64,000 nt of DNA from Dasyornis broadbenti (lineage: Eukaryota > Chordata > Aves > Passeriformes > Dasyornithidae). Shown here piece after piece: positions 23,858 to 36,972 of this stretch. Numbering within the stretch: position 1 is the first letter of the stretch; every line of letters begins with the position of its first letter. The stretch is taken from positions 62,307-126,306 of the forward strand of contig VZRN01005167.1 of NCBI GenBank assembly GCA_013397935.1, written 5' to 3'. The notes beneath the pieces were generated by a model. The model was not told the origin of the DNA and ran no database searches. It was given only the letters and a program-made list of their open reading frames with translations. The translations under genes and the position numbers were made by a program.

Positions 23858-26800
23858 TTATACTGTCACCTCTGCTGTACTATATACAACAACTAATACA
23901 ACTTGTCATAAAGTTAATAAGATACTCTTTATATTCCTTCCAAGTAATTAATTCTGTAAAATAATGTTCAAAAACCCCCCAAAAAACAACAAACAATGCA
24001 AAAACCAGTGTGGCCTGTTGAGGGAGCTCCAAAGTGAAAATGGGGTGATGTGCCTGATACTTGCTGGCACCATTTGGACAAAGTAGCTTTTACTTTTTCA
24101 GGTCTTCTCTCCTGTAATCACTTGAGCCTAAACAGCAGGAGTCTCTTTTCTTGTTTCAATGAGTTTTTGAGCAAATTCATAAAGACAAGTTAAAAACTGT
24201 TCTCAAAGATTTGCCACACATCTCCTGCTGACTACAGCAAGATCTGCAGCCATGAATTCAGGGGAAGATTTGAGACAGAAATTCTTTGCTGTTCTGCTGT
24301 ACCACATGTGCATCCAAGGTTCAGGTTGAACTTGGAGAACAAAAGCAAGGCATGACTAACCTAAAGGTTGAAACATATAACTCTTCATGAATTCCTGTGC
24401 AGGGCCTTGAAGTGGGTTTCAAGATGAGATTTCCTGATGCATGAATGTGCTAGGCTCTCCCCTACAGGAAGCAGCCCAGAGAGGAAGTATGGAGAGAGCA
24501 ACTGCATCAGGGTCCAGTTTCCTGGAGAACCAGGATTCTATGGAGAACCTGGTGAAGGAGAGGTGCTTTTGCTCTGCTGCTTCTCCCTTGAGCACACAGT
24601 GAGAGAACTGCCCACTGCCCTCTCATGAATGCAACCTCTCCTGATCAGGGTTGCCTGAAGCAGGCAGCTGGAGGTAACGTCACAGTGGAGGAAGCTTGTG
24701 GATTATGTTGGGCTCATCCACAGAGGAGTCTTCTGACACACAGTGTGACTACGGTATTACAAAATACCACAGAGAGTATTTATTGGACAAATTGTAGTTG
24801 CAAAAACTTTTATAAAGCTGCCACTAATAACCAGCTGTGTTGTGGCAAGGCAGCAGGACTCTAGGCATTCATGCTCTCAAGCCTCACTCTTGGCTTGTCT
24901 GCATTGTCAGAAGTAACTTTTGAGGACTTTTAACATTTCCTACCCTGCTAAATGTTTGCCTCTAATTATGAATTCGTTCTGATTCTACACAGACATAACT
25001 AGAAAGCACAATATCAGAACTAAAAATGTGCTATGTGTCTCTTCAAAATCTTGAATGAAGAAAGCAAGAGAAGACAAAAAGCTTAAATGCAATAGATAAA
25101 TGGCCAGATACAACCAAAGCTACACCCTTTTCTAATATTAGGCTTAATTTGGGCTCAAATACACTCAGGTGTTGTTGAGATTCCATCTTAGTGGCACATA
25201 TTTTGTTCTTTGGTGTTTTAGGAGACTTTATGGGTTACTGGTGATTCGGTTGGAAAACACCTAATTAATTTCAGAAAACATTATCTGTGCTGGTGAAAAT
25301 TAACAGCTTAATGAATCAAGATCAAAGCAAACTTTACAACACTGGGGCCTATCAAATCAGACATGCCTAGTCTTCCTGTCACTTGGCCATTAAAGATTTT
25401 ATGATAATCTGGGGACTTTATCCTAGCACCCCAATTAAATTGGTCCCCAGGTGATTATTTCAACTCTTCCTAAATTTTCAGTGAAGGAAGATACAAGTGT
25501 TGTCTTAAATGCCTGGGTTCTGCACGTGGGTATCAGAAATAAAACAACAACAGAAATTCTGTCTGTGAACATTGTCTAATGCTAATCATGTTTGAAAACC
25601 AGTAGAAGGCTCACCAGGAGGTGACTGGCCAACAGGACATGCAGAGCAGTGAAATGACGGTATCAAAACAGTTAAGGTTCATGTTTTTCTCCCAGAGTTG
25701 CCTGTCTTCTAGGGCTACGTGGGCACTTCCACACCCAGTGCTGTGACAGTGACATTGCCTGTGGAGGCAGCACCATCAAGACCACAGGACATGGTGTGAG
25801 GAGAAGCATGGAGCATCTTCTGCAGTGGTGTTGGCACCACTCCCAGTGGCTGCCCTGCAGTCTGCTCTTGGCTCTGGCCCTGTTTCTATACAGTCACATC
25901 CCTACAGAGCCTCAGCCTTGAGAAGAAGCATGCCAAGGCTGTATGATTTATATTTGCTAGAGGCAATAGTCTCTTCCTTTCACCTTTAAAATTGATTATT
26001 TTTCTTTTCATTCTCCACAAAATTAAATGTGCTCTTATGTGTCTATTTAGGTCTGCTCTTCTATGTGCATTTCTTATCAATTGAAAGGCCAATTTCTGTC
26101 TTGGCACAGGCAGATAGATATTTGAGATGGTTCAAAATGCTTTCAGAGGAAAGGAATGTTTCTTTTCCATTTCTAAAACCTGTAATAAGTTCTTTGTCAA
26201 ACCCTGCAAGTCAGTCTGTGTAACTTTTTGAAGAACTTTGGAATATCTTCACAGCAAGAGGTGGTCCGACTTCTTTCCCTCAAGGTTTGTATTTAAAATA
26301 TTTTTACTTCTTCTTTTTTTTTGCCTCTGACCGTGTCTGCAGTGATTTTAAAATACATATTTCTATAAAATATGTTTCTATTAAATAGATACATTTATGT
26401 ACACATACACACATATATAGAGACAGAAGCTGAGTTTCTTCTGCATTTTCACATGTGTACCTGAACCCTTCAGAGGACCACATCTCCTCTAGCAGTCTCT
26501 TGAACAGAGCTACCAGACCATTAAACCTCTGTCACTCTCCACTAGCCATGCCTGGTATGTCTTAATTTGCCCTTCAACCTTTTCAAAAATTCTTCAGTAG
26601 AAAAATGTGTATGCAGCAAGAACAGAAAACTTTTCATTTAGAATGCCAGAATTCAGATTTTGCTTGTTTTCTTACTCACAAGCTGAGGATGTCTCTGGAG
26701 TAATTACTAAAAGAATAGCATTAATTCTGCTTCTCACTGAGCAGGATGCTTCATTAGGATTGATTGCTCATTTCCAAAGATTGTACATGGCTAATATAAT

Positions 26801-28806
26801 TACCAGTGGAGAACACAAGGCACTGAGCAACATGTATATCCTTTGGACCACCAAAGTAAATGGACCCTTAAGAACAAGCTGAATACTTTTATTTATAAGG
26901 AATGTATAAATGAGGGTTTCAGTTCCAGCAGGAATAACTGTCAATTAAATTACGGCTCTATGACTAAATTTGAATCTCTGTTCCTTTACGCTGAAGGTTC
27001 TGCATAGGCATGTACAAGAGTCTATCTATGTGCACGTACAAGACTTTAAGTGGGACTGGATGAGACACCACTGAAGGCCACCACAAAGTAAGAGAAAACA
27101 CAGCTCTGTTTCACTTTCATTGGAAAGTCATTACCATCATGCAACTCACTTATGCCGATAACTTGAGTCTGATTCTACTTCACACAAAATTTGCAGCTGC
27201 AGAAAAAACAAAACTACTCCAGAAGCCCTCATCATTTGATCCTTCTCTTATCTCTTACAAAAGAATGGCTTATGAATCAAGGACATTTAGTACCTGAGTT
27301 TTTTCCTATGCTATTCCTATATTTTTATTTCTTCCATGTTGGCCTCATTTCTAAGCAACTTCTTATAATTGGGACAGAGTTTTACGGGAGATCACAAGAA
27401 GCTGGTTTTGTCCTTACGTGAAGCCATTGATACTGCTGCCTGGCCTTGCAGGATGCAGGACTGCCCATTCAGTTTGTAGCAAAAGGCAAAATATTAACCA
27501 TTATGCGCAGATTTTGGCAGGTAAGAAAGTAAAGAAGTTTCACATAAAATGTACAAAACTATACAGGACAAAAAAGTGTGGTCATCCAAACAGAAACATG
27601 AAGAGACTACGTAGAGATGAGAGAAAACCAGAACATGCTCTTTCCTAATGAGCTCTTTCCTGATATAGATCTTAAACCTGAATAAAATGGGTATTAACTG
27701 TCTGGAAAAAAAACCTACAATACATAAATGCGGGCAGAGCATTTCTCACATCAGCTCTGAAAACATCAGGGCAGCATTAACACAAGATCAACCCAGGGGG
27801 AAGACCGATAGCTGCCCTCTTACAATGATGAGCCACACCTCATGTTCAACTCAGGATTTTGAGGTGCTGCCTCCTGTGCAGCAGCTGCAATTATGAGCAG
27901 ACAGTTCAAAAGGTGCAAGCAAGAATTTAGGGAACCTATTTTTGTCCGCATAAATATAGCCATCCTTTGCTTCAGCAGTCAAAATGAGAGACTGGGAGGA
28001 GGAGACACAACCATCCTCCTTCCACATCTACCTAGAACTTTGAATCCCAAAGAACTTGGACACTTGTGAAGTGGAACACAAAACAGAGCCTATGTTGTTT
28101 ATTGTTTCTATCTTCCATGCAGTGAGAGCTAAACTGCAGCATAAAGTGCAGGATATCAAAATCCTGCTCTTCAAGAATTGCAGCTGGACTTGCCAGTGGG
28201 AGGGGAGTAGTCAGAGCAGGGGTGGAAAGGGGGAACAGTCTGGCAGACAGTGAACAAAATGGCAAGAAGTCATGGGACAGAATTGCCTGTGTAAGGATCA
28301 GGGGGACAAGTAAAATACAAACATATGGAAAGATCCAGGGTGTGTGTGGGAGGATCTGCCCATATGGCAGTTGAGGGGACAAGCAAAAAAGGGCAAAAGG
28401 AGAAATCAAAACTCTCCCTTTCCCCTCAACTCTCATGCCTTTCCTCATTAAGGGCATTTAAAGATATTCTAGTATTTTTCTGATACTTCCTTTCCCATTA
28501 AAGTACATCCTGCAATTTCAGTGGTGATGGTAAGTCTTGATGAATAAGAGTGAGGAGGGTTAGGAAATGCCACAGCGGTCTTAGGTAATTACAGCTGAGA
28601 GGGGAAGTGCCCTGGAGCAACCTCGATGAAGGTGCAGTCTGAAGATTTTGCAATCCCTGCCCTAGGTACAGCACGCACATTACCAGCACACACAACAAGT
28701 GCAAACAACATTACAGAAAGAGGGAAAACATTGAAAACCTTGCTACAAAGGCAGCATTTCCTACAAGGGAAATGGTGGTGCTGAGGGTCCAGGAATACCT
28801 ACTTAC

Positions 28807-29013
28807 CAGTTAAGTGGCTGGCAATCCTGGCAATAGGTTTAGGAGGCAGGGCAGGGGGCTGTTTGAGGAGGGACAACTGTTTCACTGGGGTGTCCTCATG
28901 GTCTCCAGGGAAAGCGGCAGATTTTTTTGGGGGAAGTAGCAGGACTGGCTTAGCTGTAGGATCTTGGGACAGGAGGACGCCGGATTCATTGGATGTGGGG
29001 CTCTCTTCAGACA
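28807..29013 (-). CDS. PHACTR1: PHACTR1 207-bp cassette exon (PPALPPKP segment)
   Basis: The exon encodes (V)SEESPTSNESGVLLSQ, TAKPVLLLPPKKSAAFPG, DHEDTPVKQLSLLKQ and PPALPPKPIARIASHLT. Two proline-rich motifs (LLPPKK, PPALPPKP) are potential SH3/WW ligands. The acceptor is cctccag|TG at 29014 and the donor ACTG|gtaagt at 28806. It is exactly 69 codons with phase 1 at both ends. As I recall, the standard 580-residue human PHACTR1 lacks this segment and longer isoforms carry it, which fits a cassette exon. A pyrimidine-rich tract lies 140-180 nt upstream. Its Pro/Lys-rich composition matches the flanking PHACTR1 exons. Confidence 0.88.
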
Positions 29014-30034
29014 CTGGAGGACACAACCACATTATAGACGCAACAACGTTACGAGCAAAGCAGCAGCAGATACAGCCGAAGTCAGACAAGAAAAGCAGGG
29101 CAGCAATGCAGATCAGGCATGACTCATAGATTTCACTCAAACATCGTATAACGTAGAAAGGAGGAAAGAAGGAAAGAAAGTAAAAGAGAAAGAGTAACAC
29201 ACATCTACACAACAGCCAGATTTCCCATTAGTTCTGACAGAAGCCAGCTCCTTTGTGTCAGGTTGGGACGTATTCCCACATCTGGAACACAAATCAAGTT
29301 TTAAAATGTCTTGTCTCTGACGGTCTGTCACCACAGCCTGCCCAGGACCAGATATGTTAGCAGGTGATCTGTAAACTTACTCTGTTAAATGTAACAAGCA
29401 CCTCACAGGGCCTACTCTGTTTCAAAAAGGATGCATAGCTGTGAAAGATCATGGATGATAACTTCTGCTGCTCACTTTTCCTCACCTGACCTTTGTCTAC
29501 AACTCTCAGCAGCACAAAATGATGCAGAAAGAGGAGCTAATCTAGATGTAGAGCATTGCTGTCTCTCTGCATGAGTGGGGAAGAAGAGCAGCCAGCCTCA
29601 CCTCAGGGAGGGCAGCTGATTGTGTTAGTTACTGACAAACGTGTGGTGTGCGCATCACCCAGCACCATGTGGCAGGTAGAGGGCACGATGTCTTACCCCA
29701 GGGTTCAAACATATTGTCAGCTCTCTGCTCTAGAGCTTGTTGGCACATCTGAGATGTAGACAGAGAGCTGGAAACCTACTTCTACATGTTCACAAAGTGC
29801 AGGGTTTTTGCCTTACTCCAAGAAAGGTTACATGCTTAGAAGTAGAGGTTACTTCACCAAATCAGTCAAAATTTCTCATGCATTCAGTGACAATCTCTAT
29901 GCTGTCACCTCCTTCTACACCAGAGGACCTTCACCTTTGACAAGGACTTGTCAGGGCTAAACATCAAATGTTAGAAGTCAAAAACTTGTTGCAAACAGCA
30001 GAGTATCCACATAATAACATAAACAAGATGTTAC
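29014..30034 (-). other. PHACTR1: PHACTR1 intron (1.0 kb)
   Basis: This short intron lies between exon 30220-30035 and the 207-bp cassette. The only notable content is the CU-rich tract at 29150-29196, as read on the minus strand. Confidence 0.85.
29150..29196 (-). promoter_or_regulatory. PHACTR1: CU-rich tract upstream of the cassette exon (PTB-like sites)
   Basis: Read on the gene strand, this segment is almost pure pyrimidine with repeated CTTTCT, TTTCTTT and CCTTCTTTCC units. It lies about 140-180 nt upstream of the cassette acceptor at 29014. PTB-family repressors bind UCUU/CUCUCU-type sequence near regulated exons, so a role in skipping the cassette is plausible. It could also be simple low-complexity sequence. 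Confidence 0.35.
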
Positions 30035-30220
30035 CTGTCCCATCCATGATCTCTGTGGTTGGGAGCACCTCGTATGAGCAGGGTTCCACAGATGCTGGGA
30101 CTGACTCCAGTTCTGCTAGGGCTGGCAGGGACACCTGGCTGGAGCTCAGCACTTGCGCGGAGCCCAGAGGCTGCCCATTCTCCAAAGCTCCTTCTTCATT
30201 TGGTATGGAAAGTTCCCCAT
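30035..30220 (-). CDS. PHACTR1: PHACTR1 exon DGELSIPNEE...EIMDGT
   Basis: This 186-nt exon encodes (D)GELSIPNEEGALENGQPLG, SAQVLSSSQVSLPALAELE and PCSYEVLPTTEIMDGT. It matches the PHACTR1 segment directly after the N-terminal RPEL motif. The acceptor is atgaatag|ATGGGG at 30221 and the donor GACAG|gtaaca at 30034. Both borders are phase 1. The codon split G|AT with the RPEL-N exon gives DK-D-GELS, as in the known protein. The segment is Ser/Glu-rich and probably disordered. Confidence 0.95.
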
Positions 30221-30280
30221 CTATTCATAGTTGGAGGAAAGAAGAATGACAAAAAAGATACATAAATAAGATGCAGACAG

Positions 30281-30315
30281 AATTTTAAATTAATCTGTTA
30301 AATTAATTTAAAATT
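30281..30315. repeat. Perfect 14-bp AT-rich inverted repeat
   Basis: AATTTTAAATTAAT (30281-30294) and ATTAATTTAAAATT (30302-30315) are exact reverse complements separated by 7 bases. The hairpin lies in the 128 bp between the candidate exon donor and the acceptor at 30221. Confidence 0.9.
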
Positions 30316-30348
30316 AAATCTCCATTAGATTGTTTTCAAATGAGGAAC

Positions 30349-30534
30349 CTGGACTGAGATCTTCTATGCATACATGCACTGGGTTTACATGGAAAGGTTT
30401 TTGTGGCAGTGGGGGCAACAGGGATGGCTTTTGTGAGAAGCTGCCAGAAGTTTCCTCCATGTCTGATAGAGCCAGTTCCAAGCTGGACCCACTGCTGGCC
30501 AAGGCCAAACCAATCAGCAATGGTGGTAGCACCT
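30349..30534 (-). CDS. PHACTR1: Candidate additional PHACTR1 cassette exon (proline-rich, 62 codons)
   Basis: On the gene strand there is an open segment bounded by ttccctcag|AG at 30535 and CCAG|gttcct at 30348. Its length is 186 nt and it is phase 1 at both ends, exactly compatible with the RPEL-N exon before it and exon 30220-30035 after it. It would encode (E)VLPPLLIGLALASSG, LELALSDMEETSGSFSQ, KPSLLPPLPQKPFHVNP and VHVCIEDLSP. LLPPLPQKP resembles the proline motifs of the neighbouring exons. The acceptor has a short pyrimidine tract with a possible branch site (TAACTGAT). The donor is weak because it lacks GTRAG. I do not recall this segment in the human protein. A chance ORF is the alternative. 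Confidence 0.35.
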
Positions 30535-33500
30535 CTGAGGGAACATATCAGTTATGTTAAATATCTGTGTTGATTTTTTGCTCTACCCTAGGATGGTCAT
30601 TATGAACCACGGGCTACACTGGTTGGTCTCTGACCATTCTTGACCCGTGTGGACATGCAGCCCCATCCAATGTCAAAAAATCTGTTTTCCCTCTCTCTGT
30701 TGACTCTGGGAAGTCAGGAATGATAATGGACTGGAATGGAAGACATGAAGCTTTCTTAAAGAATATTAATATACACTGTATATCATATAGAATATTTTAA
30801 GAATAATAACAAGAATTATTCTCTTTCCCTACATCAACTTTTATGCTATAAGGGACACAAACAAAATCACAGGAGTATGTCCCTATTTTACATACAAATA
30901 ACCCCATTTTATGTGAGAGAGAGAATAATTTTTATAATTGCCTGATATAAGGTCTTGATACTGGGATATATCAGATTCCATTTAGAAAGCCTATTTTTAT
31001 AGTTACTAATAATATCTCCTCTATCTGAGCAAAATTTCTGTGACAGAAGCTGGCATTTTCTTTCCTATCAAACACCACTTCACATTAGAAATAATAAAGG
31101 ACAGAAGAAAGGATTCAGATAATTCTCTATGGTGTCAAACTGCATGATTTTTATCTCCAAACTTGTTAAGCACAGCACTTTGGTACCTGGAGGCAATGAC
31201 TACATGGGCATCACAATTAAGAGTTTTATAAAGCAAAGTGTTCAGCCCCTATGGTTACAAATGGCAGCCTGAAAATATAACTGAAATGTGACCTGTAAGA
31301 CTGAAAACCAGCAGGCAAATGAGCGGAGCCTAATTTTACCAAGCATTTAAATTACTTTTTAAAACGAAACTCAGGATTTCAGGATATGGTTTCAGATTTT
31401 TGGGCACCACTGATTATCCATTTTATGGCTCAACGTACTGAGTGGAGTTGTACATCAGTCAAATGAGTGCACATTTTCCCCTCATAGGGCTAAGATGTGC
31501 TAACCACTTTGGTAAACAATATTGGCAAGAGAAAAAAGTTAAGTCTCATTTTGGTCCTAGGACACAGCAATTAACAAATCTGAAAATACATTAGCTGATA
31601 ACTATTCAGAATTATGTTTCTGACATTTAAAGCTTCTCTACAGTGAGTGAAGATGGTCTCCTGTTTATTTTGGAATTATTATAAATACCAAGGTCTTGAC
31701 TTTCTTGGTTTTGTTGGAGGCTTTTTGAAGACCCAGAGAGCTATTATGGTAACACAGTCACATCATACTAGACTGAAACCCAACCCATGGCTTTGAGAGC
31801 AATCAACTAAGCTGGCTAAAAGGTGGCAACATGAATTAAAGCTAAAGGCTTTGGCCAAGTGTTTGCAGCACAGCGTCCTTTCTAACTGCTGTGGTCATTT
31901 GATACAAACCTGTTTACTTCCCTAAGCAGCAAAAATCAAGTAACAGTTCAGTCAGCATTTAAGCTGAACATTTTTCAACTTAGCTGTGGAAATGCTGTGT
32001 ATTTTGTACTGGTTCTGCCTCCCTTTTATACAGACGGACGCATTTACACATGTTTAGGATTAGGACTGATGTTCTCTCAGATACCTGGTGTCATGAAAAG
32101 GTGTAACTGTTTCTTATATAGAGCATCTGCTTCTTGAATGAAAGGCAGTGACTGTGTCCAGCAATATATTCACCAATTCAGTGCATTAATTCAGACTAAA
32201 TTTGACTGTAACTATGAGCAGAGAAAAGCATGCACGACAAATCCAGTAACATTTGCTTTTAGGAGGGATGTCTACACATTTTTCATGAAGTGAGATGCCT
32301 ATCGTAGTATGCTGAGCATCTGGAAATCTTACTGTCTTGACTGCGCTATGTGCTTCTCAATGTATATTAGCATGATTTAAGAAACCAGCATTTGAATGAC
32401 CTATGAAGACATAAGATTGCAAAAAAAGTAAAAAGTAAGACAAAATTTTGCCTTTTACCTTTTGTCATAATAATAAAGCATGGCAGCTTTCCGTACTGAC
32501 CATGTAACCTTTTTAAATCTTACATCTGAGTATCTTTAATCTTGATTTAGAGTCTAAAACTTGTCCTTGGATTTGAATGAAATCGTCAGACATGGCATAG
32601 AATCATGACTGAAATACTCCCTAAATCAGATCTTGCTTAAAGAGCTACATGGGGAGTTGCTCAAGTACGGCAAACAGATCAAAGATGCGGAAAAAATAAT
32701 TTGTAGAGTGAAGAGTATCTTAGTGTGAATTAATCCTGCATCAGAGATATGCTTGACAACAGATAAAAAAAGGCAAATAACTTTTTATTTTCAAAGTATT
32801 AAAGCTATTCCAGTTGGCTGACATACAAATGAAAAGAATCCTGGTAATGCAATTATTACATATACATGGATGAACCGATCCATTTTCAGGCACCGGCTCT
32901 AAGTTTAAAGTTAATTTTGCACTGTGATAACATATGTAATCTTTTGTTCTCAGACATGCTAAATCCTTTTCTGTTTTCACACAGCCTGGTGCTGCTTAGT
33001 GGAGAATGGCTTCCCCTAAGTCCATGAGCTTTAACAACATCAGCTGAGTGTGAAACTGGACGGGTCCTCTGCAGCAACAGGAGCATGTGAAGGCTGCACT
33101 TCTCTTATTCAGGAGACTCTGCACACCTGAAGTCACTGAAGAAACAGGACCTCAGAGGAAACTCTGATGCAGAGGACTCTACCTGGACACTTTGATTCAC
33201 CTTTGCATGTGAAAACAACAGTATGGAGCGAAGGCCCAGAGATGCACAGATGATGTGTTCAAAACCTGTGGCTCCTAAGCATGGTTTGTACTCCTGAACA
33301 CACCTGCCATTTGCACTCTCAGGTACTTTTAAAACATTGCCTGGTGTGAAGCAGCCCACAGTACATCATGCTGACTGACACAGGCCAGTCCTGTTGTGAT
33401 CCTCCTGTTGTAGCCCTGCCTACCCTCTCACCGTGTCTTTTACTCTGATTACCTTGGACTACACAACTTTTCGCATATCTGAAAAGTGCCATGCTTATGT

Positions 33501-36500
33501 ATTCCTTCTACAGAAAAATGGTTATGGAAGTCAAAATGGACAATTTGAAATCCTGGGTTAATTTTTAGATTGTGTTGTCTCCTTCAGTAGTTGTCTGCTC
33601 TCAAGAAGACCGTCCAAGCAAGCATTCTTGATGGCAACAGCTAGGAAGAGCAGAGTAAAATTCATTGTCCTTCTCTGCCATGACCCCAAGGGCACGAATG
33701 GAAAATTGAGTGTTCTTGTGTGGGGTCAAGATCTGGAAGGCCCCTGGAACTGTTTCCTCACCTCGGTGGCTACCTTAGCCACAGTAGCTGGGATCCTCCA
33801 TAACTTCAGTTGCTAAGCAGACCCCTCATTTTGTGGGATCCCATGGAGTTTGAGACAGGCTGCTTCTGGAGGAATTCAAAACCTTTCAATTTCACTGCAG
33901 CACAATTGGTTCTCCAGTGGCTGCCATGCCTTCCTCCTTGGTGAGTTACCAAAGCCCCTTCTTCAAGTCTGTCCTCACATACTGTTACAAAATCTGCCTT
34001 AGTGTGTAAGTGCAACATGTCCAAATCCTGTCAGGACTTAGGTTACCTGAAATTTAAGTCTAAATCCATCATTTCGATTAGACAGAGAGTACAAAAATAC
34101 AAGAGTACAAAAGATGAAGACTCCCCATGCTTCCTTGAAAAATCATTGCACCATTGTCTCTGGAGTGAGTAATCAGTACACACTCATATTCAGAAGTTTC
34201 TCACTATAGGCAATTTCATCTACATTCAGAGAAAAGAAGAGGTATCAAAATACTAAAAGTATATTTAATTCTTTGACCAGCAGCATGAAACAGTGGGCAA
34301 TTCTAACGACAGATGCTTTTGGGACGGTTACACCTTCATGTGAAAATCAAAGGTGTGTATCTATGTGTAGGAGCAACAGCATAGCAAAAATACGAGTTCT
34401 TCTAAATATTGATGTATGTTCTGTGAGGCAAGTGGAAGAGGTATTTCTAGCCTCTCAGCACTACCTGCCCACAAGCTATTAGAACAGCAGAAGCTTCATC
34501 AGGTATTTCTTCAACTTATTATTTTCCAGAAGTACAGAGTGTTTGAAAAAATTATAACCTTTGCCTACATCTTCAGAATACTCAAGTCACAGAGCCCTGG
34601 GAAGGGAAGATAACAGAAACTGATTCTGTCATGACGGTGGCCTTTAGCAAGAAAAGAGCTCTCTGCAGTTCAGTCTGGAGCAGCTTCACTTGACCAATTT
34701 AAGTGTGGGGGTCACTGAAGTGATAACAGCATTTCTTATTTTTCAAATAGAGCAAGCAGCTGGACTGCAGTGACTCTCCCATGTGCGAATACTGTGACTT
34801 ACTGCACTTTGATAACTTTCACCTGCTAGGTGACACAAAGTCCTCTGAAAAGCCAGCAAATCCTGAAGCAAACAGGTCAGAACATTACTTTAAACAGCAG
34901 GCAAACAAACCAGCTAATTATGCTTTTCTTCAACATACAAGATATGACAAAACCAACACTAAGCACACGGCAAGAATTTTTATTCTTGGGTCAGTCTGTC
35001 CACACTGCTTCCTTTGATTGGTATGGATTTTTTAAGAAAGAAAAAGCCAAAATTACTCACAGGCTGATTCTGCCTCATTTGCCCACCTATTAGTTAAGGG
35101 AGACAAAGAGATTTACACCTACTGTCTGTGCAAGATGCCTTCTGGCATGGAAGGTGCTACATAATGAAATAAAGCCTTCTGCTAGGAGAAGAAAAAAGTC
35201 TGTGGTTTTTTTGAATGATTAGAGGTCACCTAACAGGAATTACAAAGAAAATGTTACTTCCACTTAAGGTTCTCGGTGAGATATATCCTTTATTAGAATT
35301 ACTCTCAGATTACTACGCCACTGAAGGAAATAATGTTTTTGCTCTACATATCTTTCATTGATCATATCTTTTTATCATCATAGCTATTTGATTACTGCTG
35401 CTATTCTTGTGTATTACCACTTTCTTCTCTGCTCTACCTCTTTCTTTTCATATCAGCTTTGTAAAGCTAAGGAGGAATTAATTTCTTTCTTTCAAAGACC
35501 TCCAGACAACTTAGTATCTGCTTCACAAAATGACACAGAAGTTTACAAACTACATCACTGTTTGATCAATATAAAAAACTGTAGTGCTTTGGTAGCAATA
35601 CAAGGGGAATCTCCCCAAGTTTACCATGGAAGGCAGAGTCAGACTTCACAGAAAAGATTTTTCCTGAGGATGCCTTTAGTTGTGTGTAGGGATGGTTCAA
35701 AAGGCGGTTACATGTGGGATGTGGGGCAGGGGTGAAGGATGTCACACCCTAGACAAAGGTGTGACTGCAGGCTGTCGTCTGAGCTGGCTGAGGGACTGTT
35801 CACTTGGTGTGGCAGCCTGGACCACAGCTCGCCGGCTGCGGGTCCAGTCTGTGTCACACTACAAACCATGGATAACACAAAGCACTGAGAAGGGCAAACC
35901 TATTGCCAGGAGTTGTTTTTACTCTGAAGTTGCATCTAGGATGATTTCTAAGGCAGCAGGTCATAGTGAGAGCACACTATAACACATAACTGGTAGAAAC
36001 TGTAAGATTTAATGATAAACCCCTTTTTGCTGTTATTGCTTGTTTTTCACATAAAAAAATTAACAGCCTAAGTTAGTAAATTTTTAAATTCCTAATAAGC
36101 TAGAGTAAAAAGTAGGTAGCAGATTTAAATACTCCTGAATTTATGAAGTAGACTATACTTCTAATATCTGCGGAAGTTTCTAACTTCTATTGATTTCTAT
36201 CATAGATTCTGTAGTGCTATTGTCAAAAACTTTTAGATTTCAAATTAATGAGGTTTTAAAGCATATGCATAAATTCTATTGTGATTAAGAGGTAACTTTA
36301 TTATATCTTTGTATAATTTGTTGAATTAATTGCCTTAGTTAATGACAAGGGAAGCAGCAAAACAAATAAAAGCTGCATTCAAAGATTGACATACATGTAA
36401 TAGAGGTCAACTATGTATTGTGCTACCATTGTAAAACAACGACGTTTGTAAAACAGTGGCATTTTGCATAAATAAGACATTACCAACTGAATGAATTAAT

Positions 36501-36972
36501 TATCCTGAACAAGGAATTATTATATCTTCTGAGCTGTTTGAAGGGAAAGTACATTGTTCTGTGCTCATCAGAATCTGAAACCTTTAAATGTTTCCCTTTT
36601 TCACAACAGTTAATCTCAAAGTGACTCAACCAGACAATGGCAACACACAGAGACACGAACCCACTACATTTCTCCACAGTCTGTATGCTTTGCTCTTTGC
36701 AGTCAGTGACTACTGCCTATTGCTGTGATTTTTATTTCTATTGCTTTACATTTCTCATTAGTTTTCATTTTTATTTGCTAAGTAACTATCACATGTATCC
36801 AACAGAGAGGGCCAGACCACGGCAAAGTCAAGAGAAGTGTTTAGAAATCTTATTTTGCACAGTCTTGCAATTGAGAACTCTATTCCATGTTCCTAGTGTT
36901 TTAATTATGTAATGTCTGGCCATAAAACTAAATGGGATGTCAATTTACTGTTGTGAAAGGAAGAACACTTAC

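Larger units (their letters stand above)
18558..28806 (-). other. PHACTR1: PHACTR1 intron (10.2 kb) with LTR and CR1 insertions
   Basis: This intron separates the 207-bp cassette from exon 18557-18227. It contains a short tandem repeat (19921-19963), a solo LTR (20207-20786) and a CR1 LINE fragment (about 23205-23857), both in plus orientation and therefore antisense to PHACTR1. I see nothing else recognisable. The ORFs here, including the 141-codon one at 28032-28457 on the minus strand, show no protein-family character. Confidence 0.8.
30221..36972 (-). other. PHACTR1: PHACTR1 intron (6.8 kb), with a candidate extra exon near its 3' end
   Basis: This intron lies between the RPEL-N exon and exon 30220-30035. 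Near its 3' end it holds the candidate cassette exon 30349-30534 and an inverted repeat at 30281-30315. Elsewhere I see no recognisable repeat or gene. The ORFs at 33105-33359 and 35358-35735 have no recognisable family. If the candidate exon is used, this becomes a 6438-bp intron and a 128-bp intron. Confidence 0.8.

Noticed and set aside
28032..28457. 141-codon minus-strand ORF
   Set aside because: Composition is low-complexity Leu/Pro/Ser with no family motif. It lies in a PHACTR1 intron with no PHACTR1-compatible splice borders that I can see, and long chance ORFs are expected in 64 kb.
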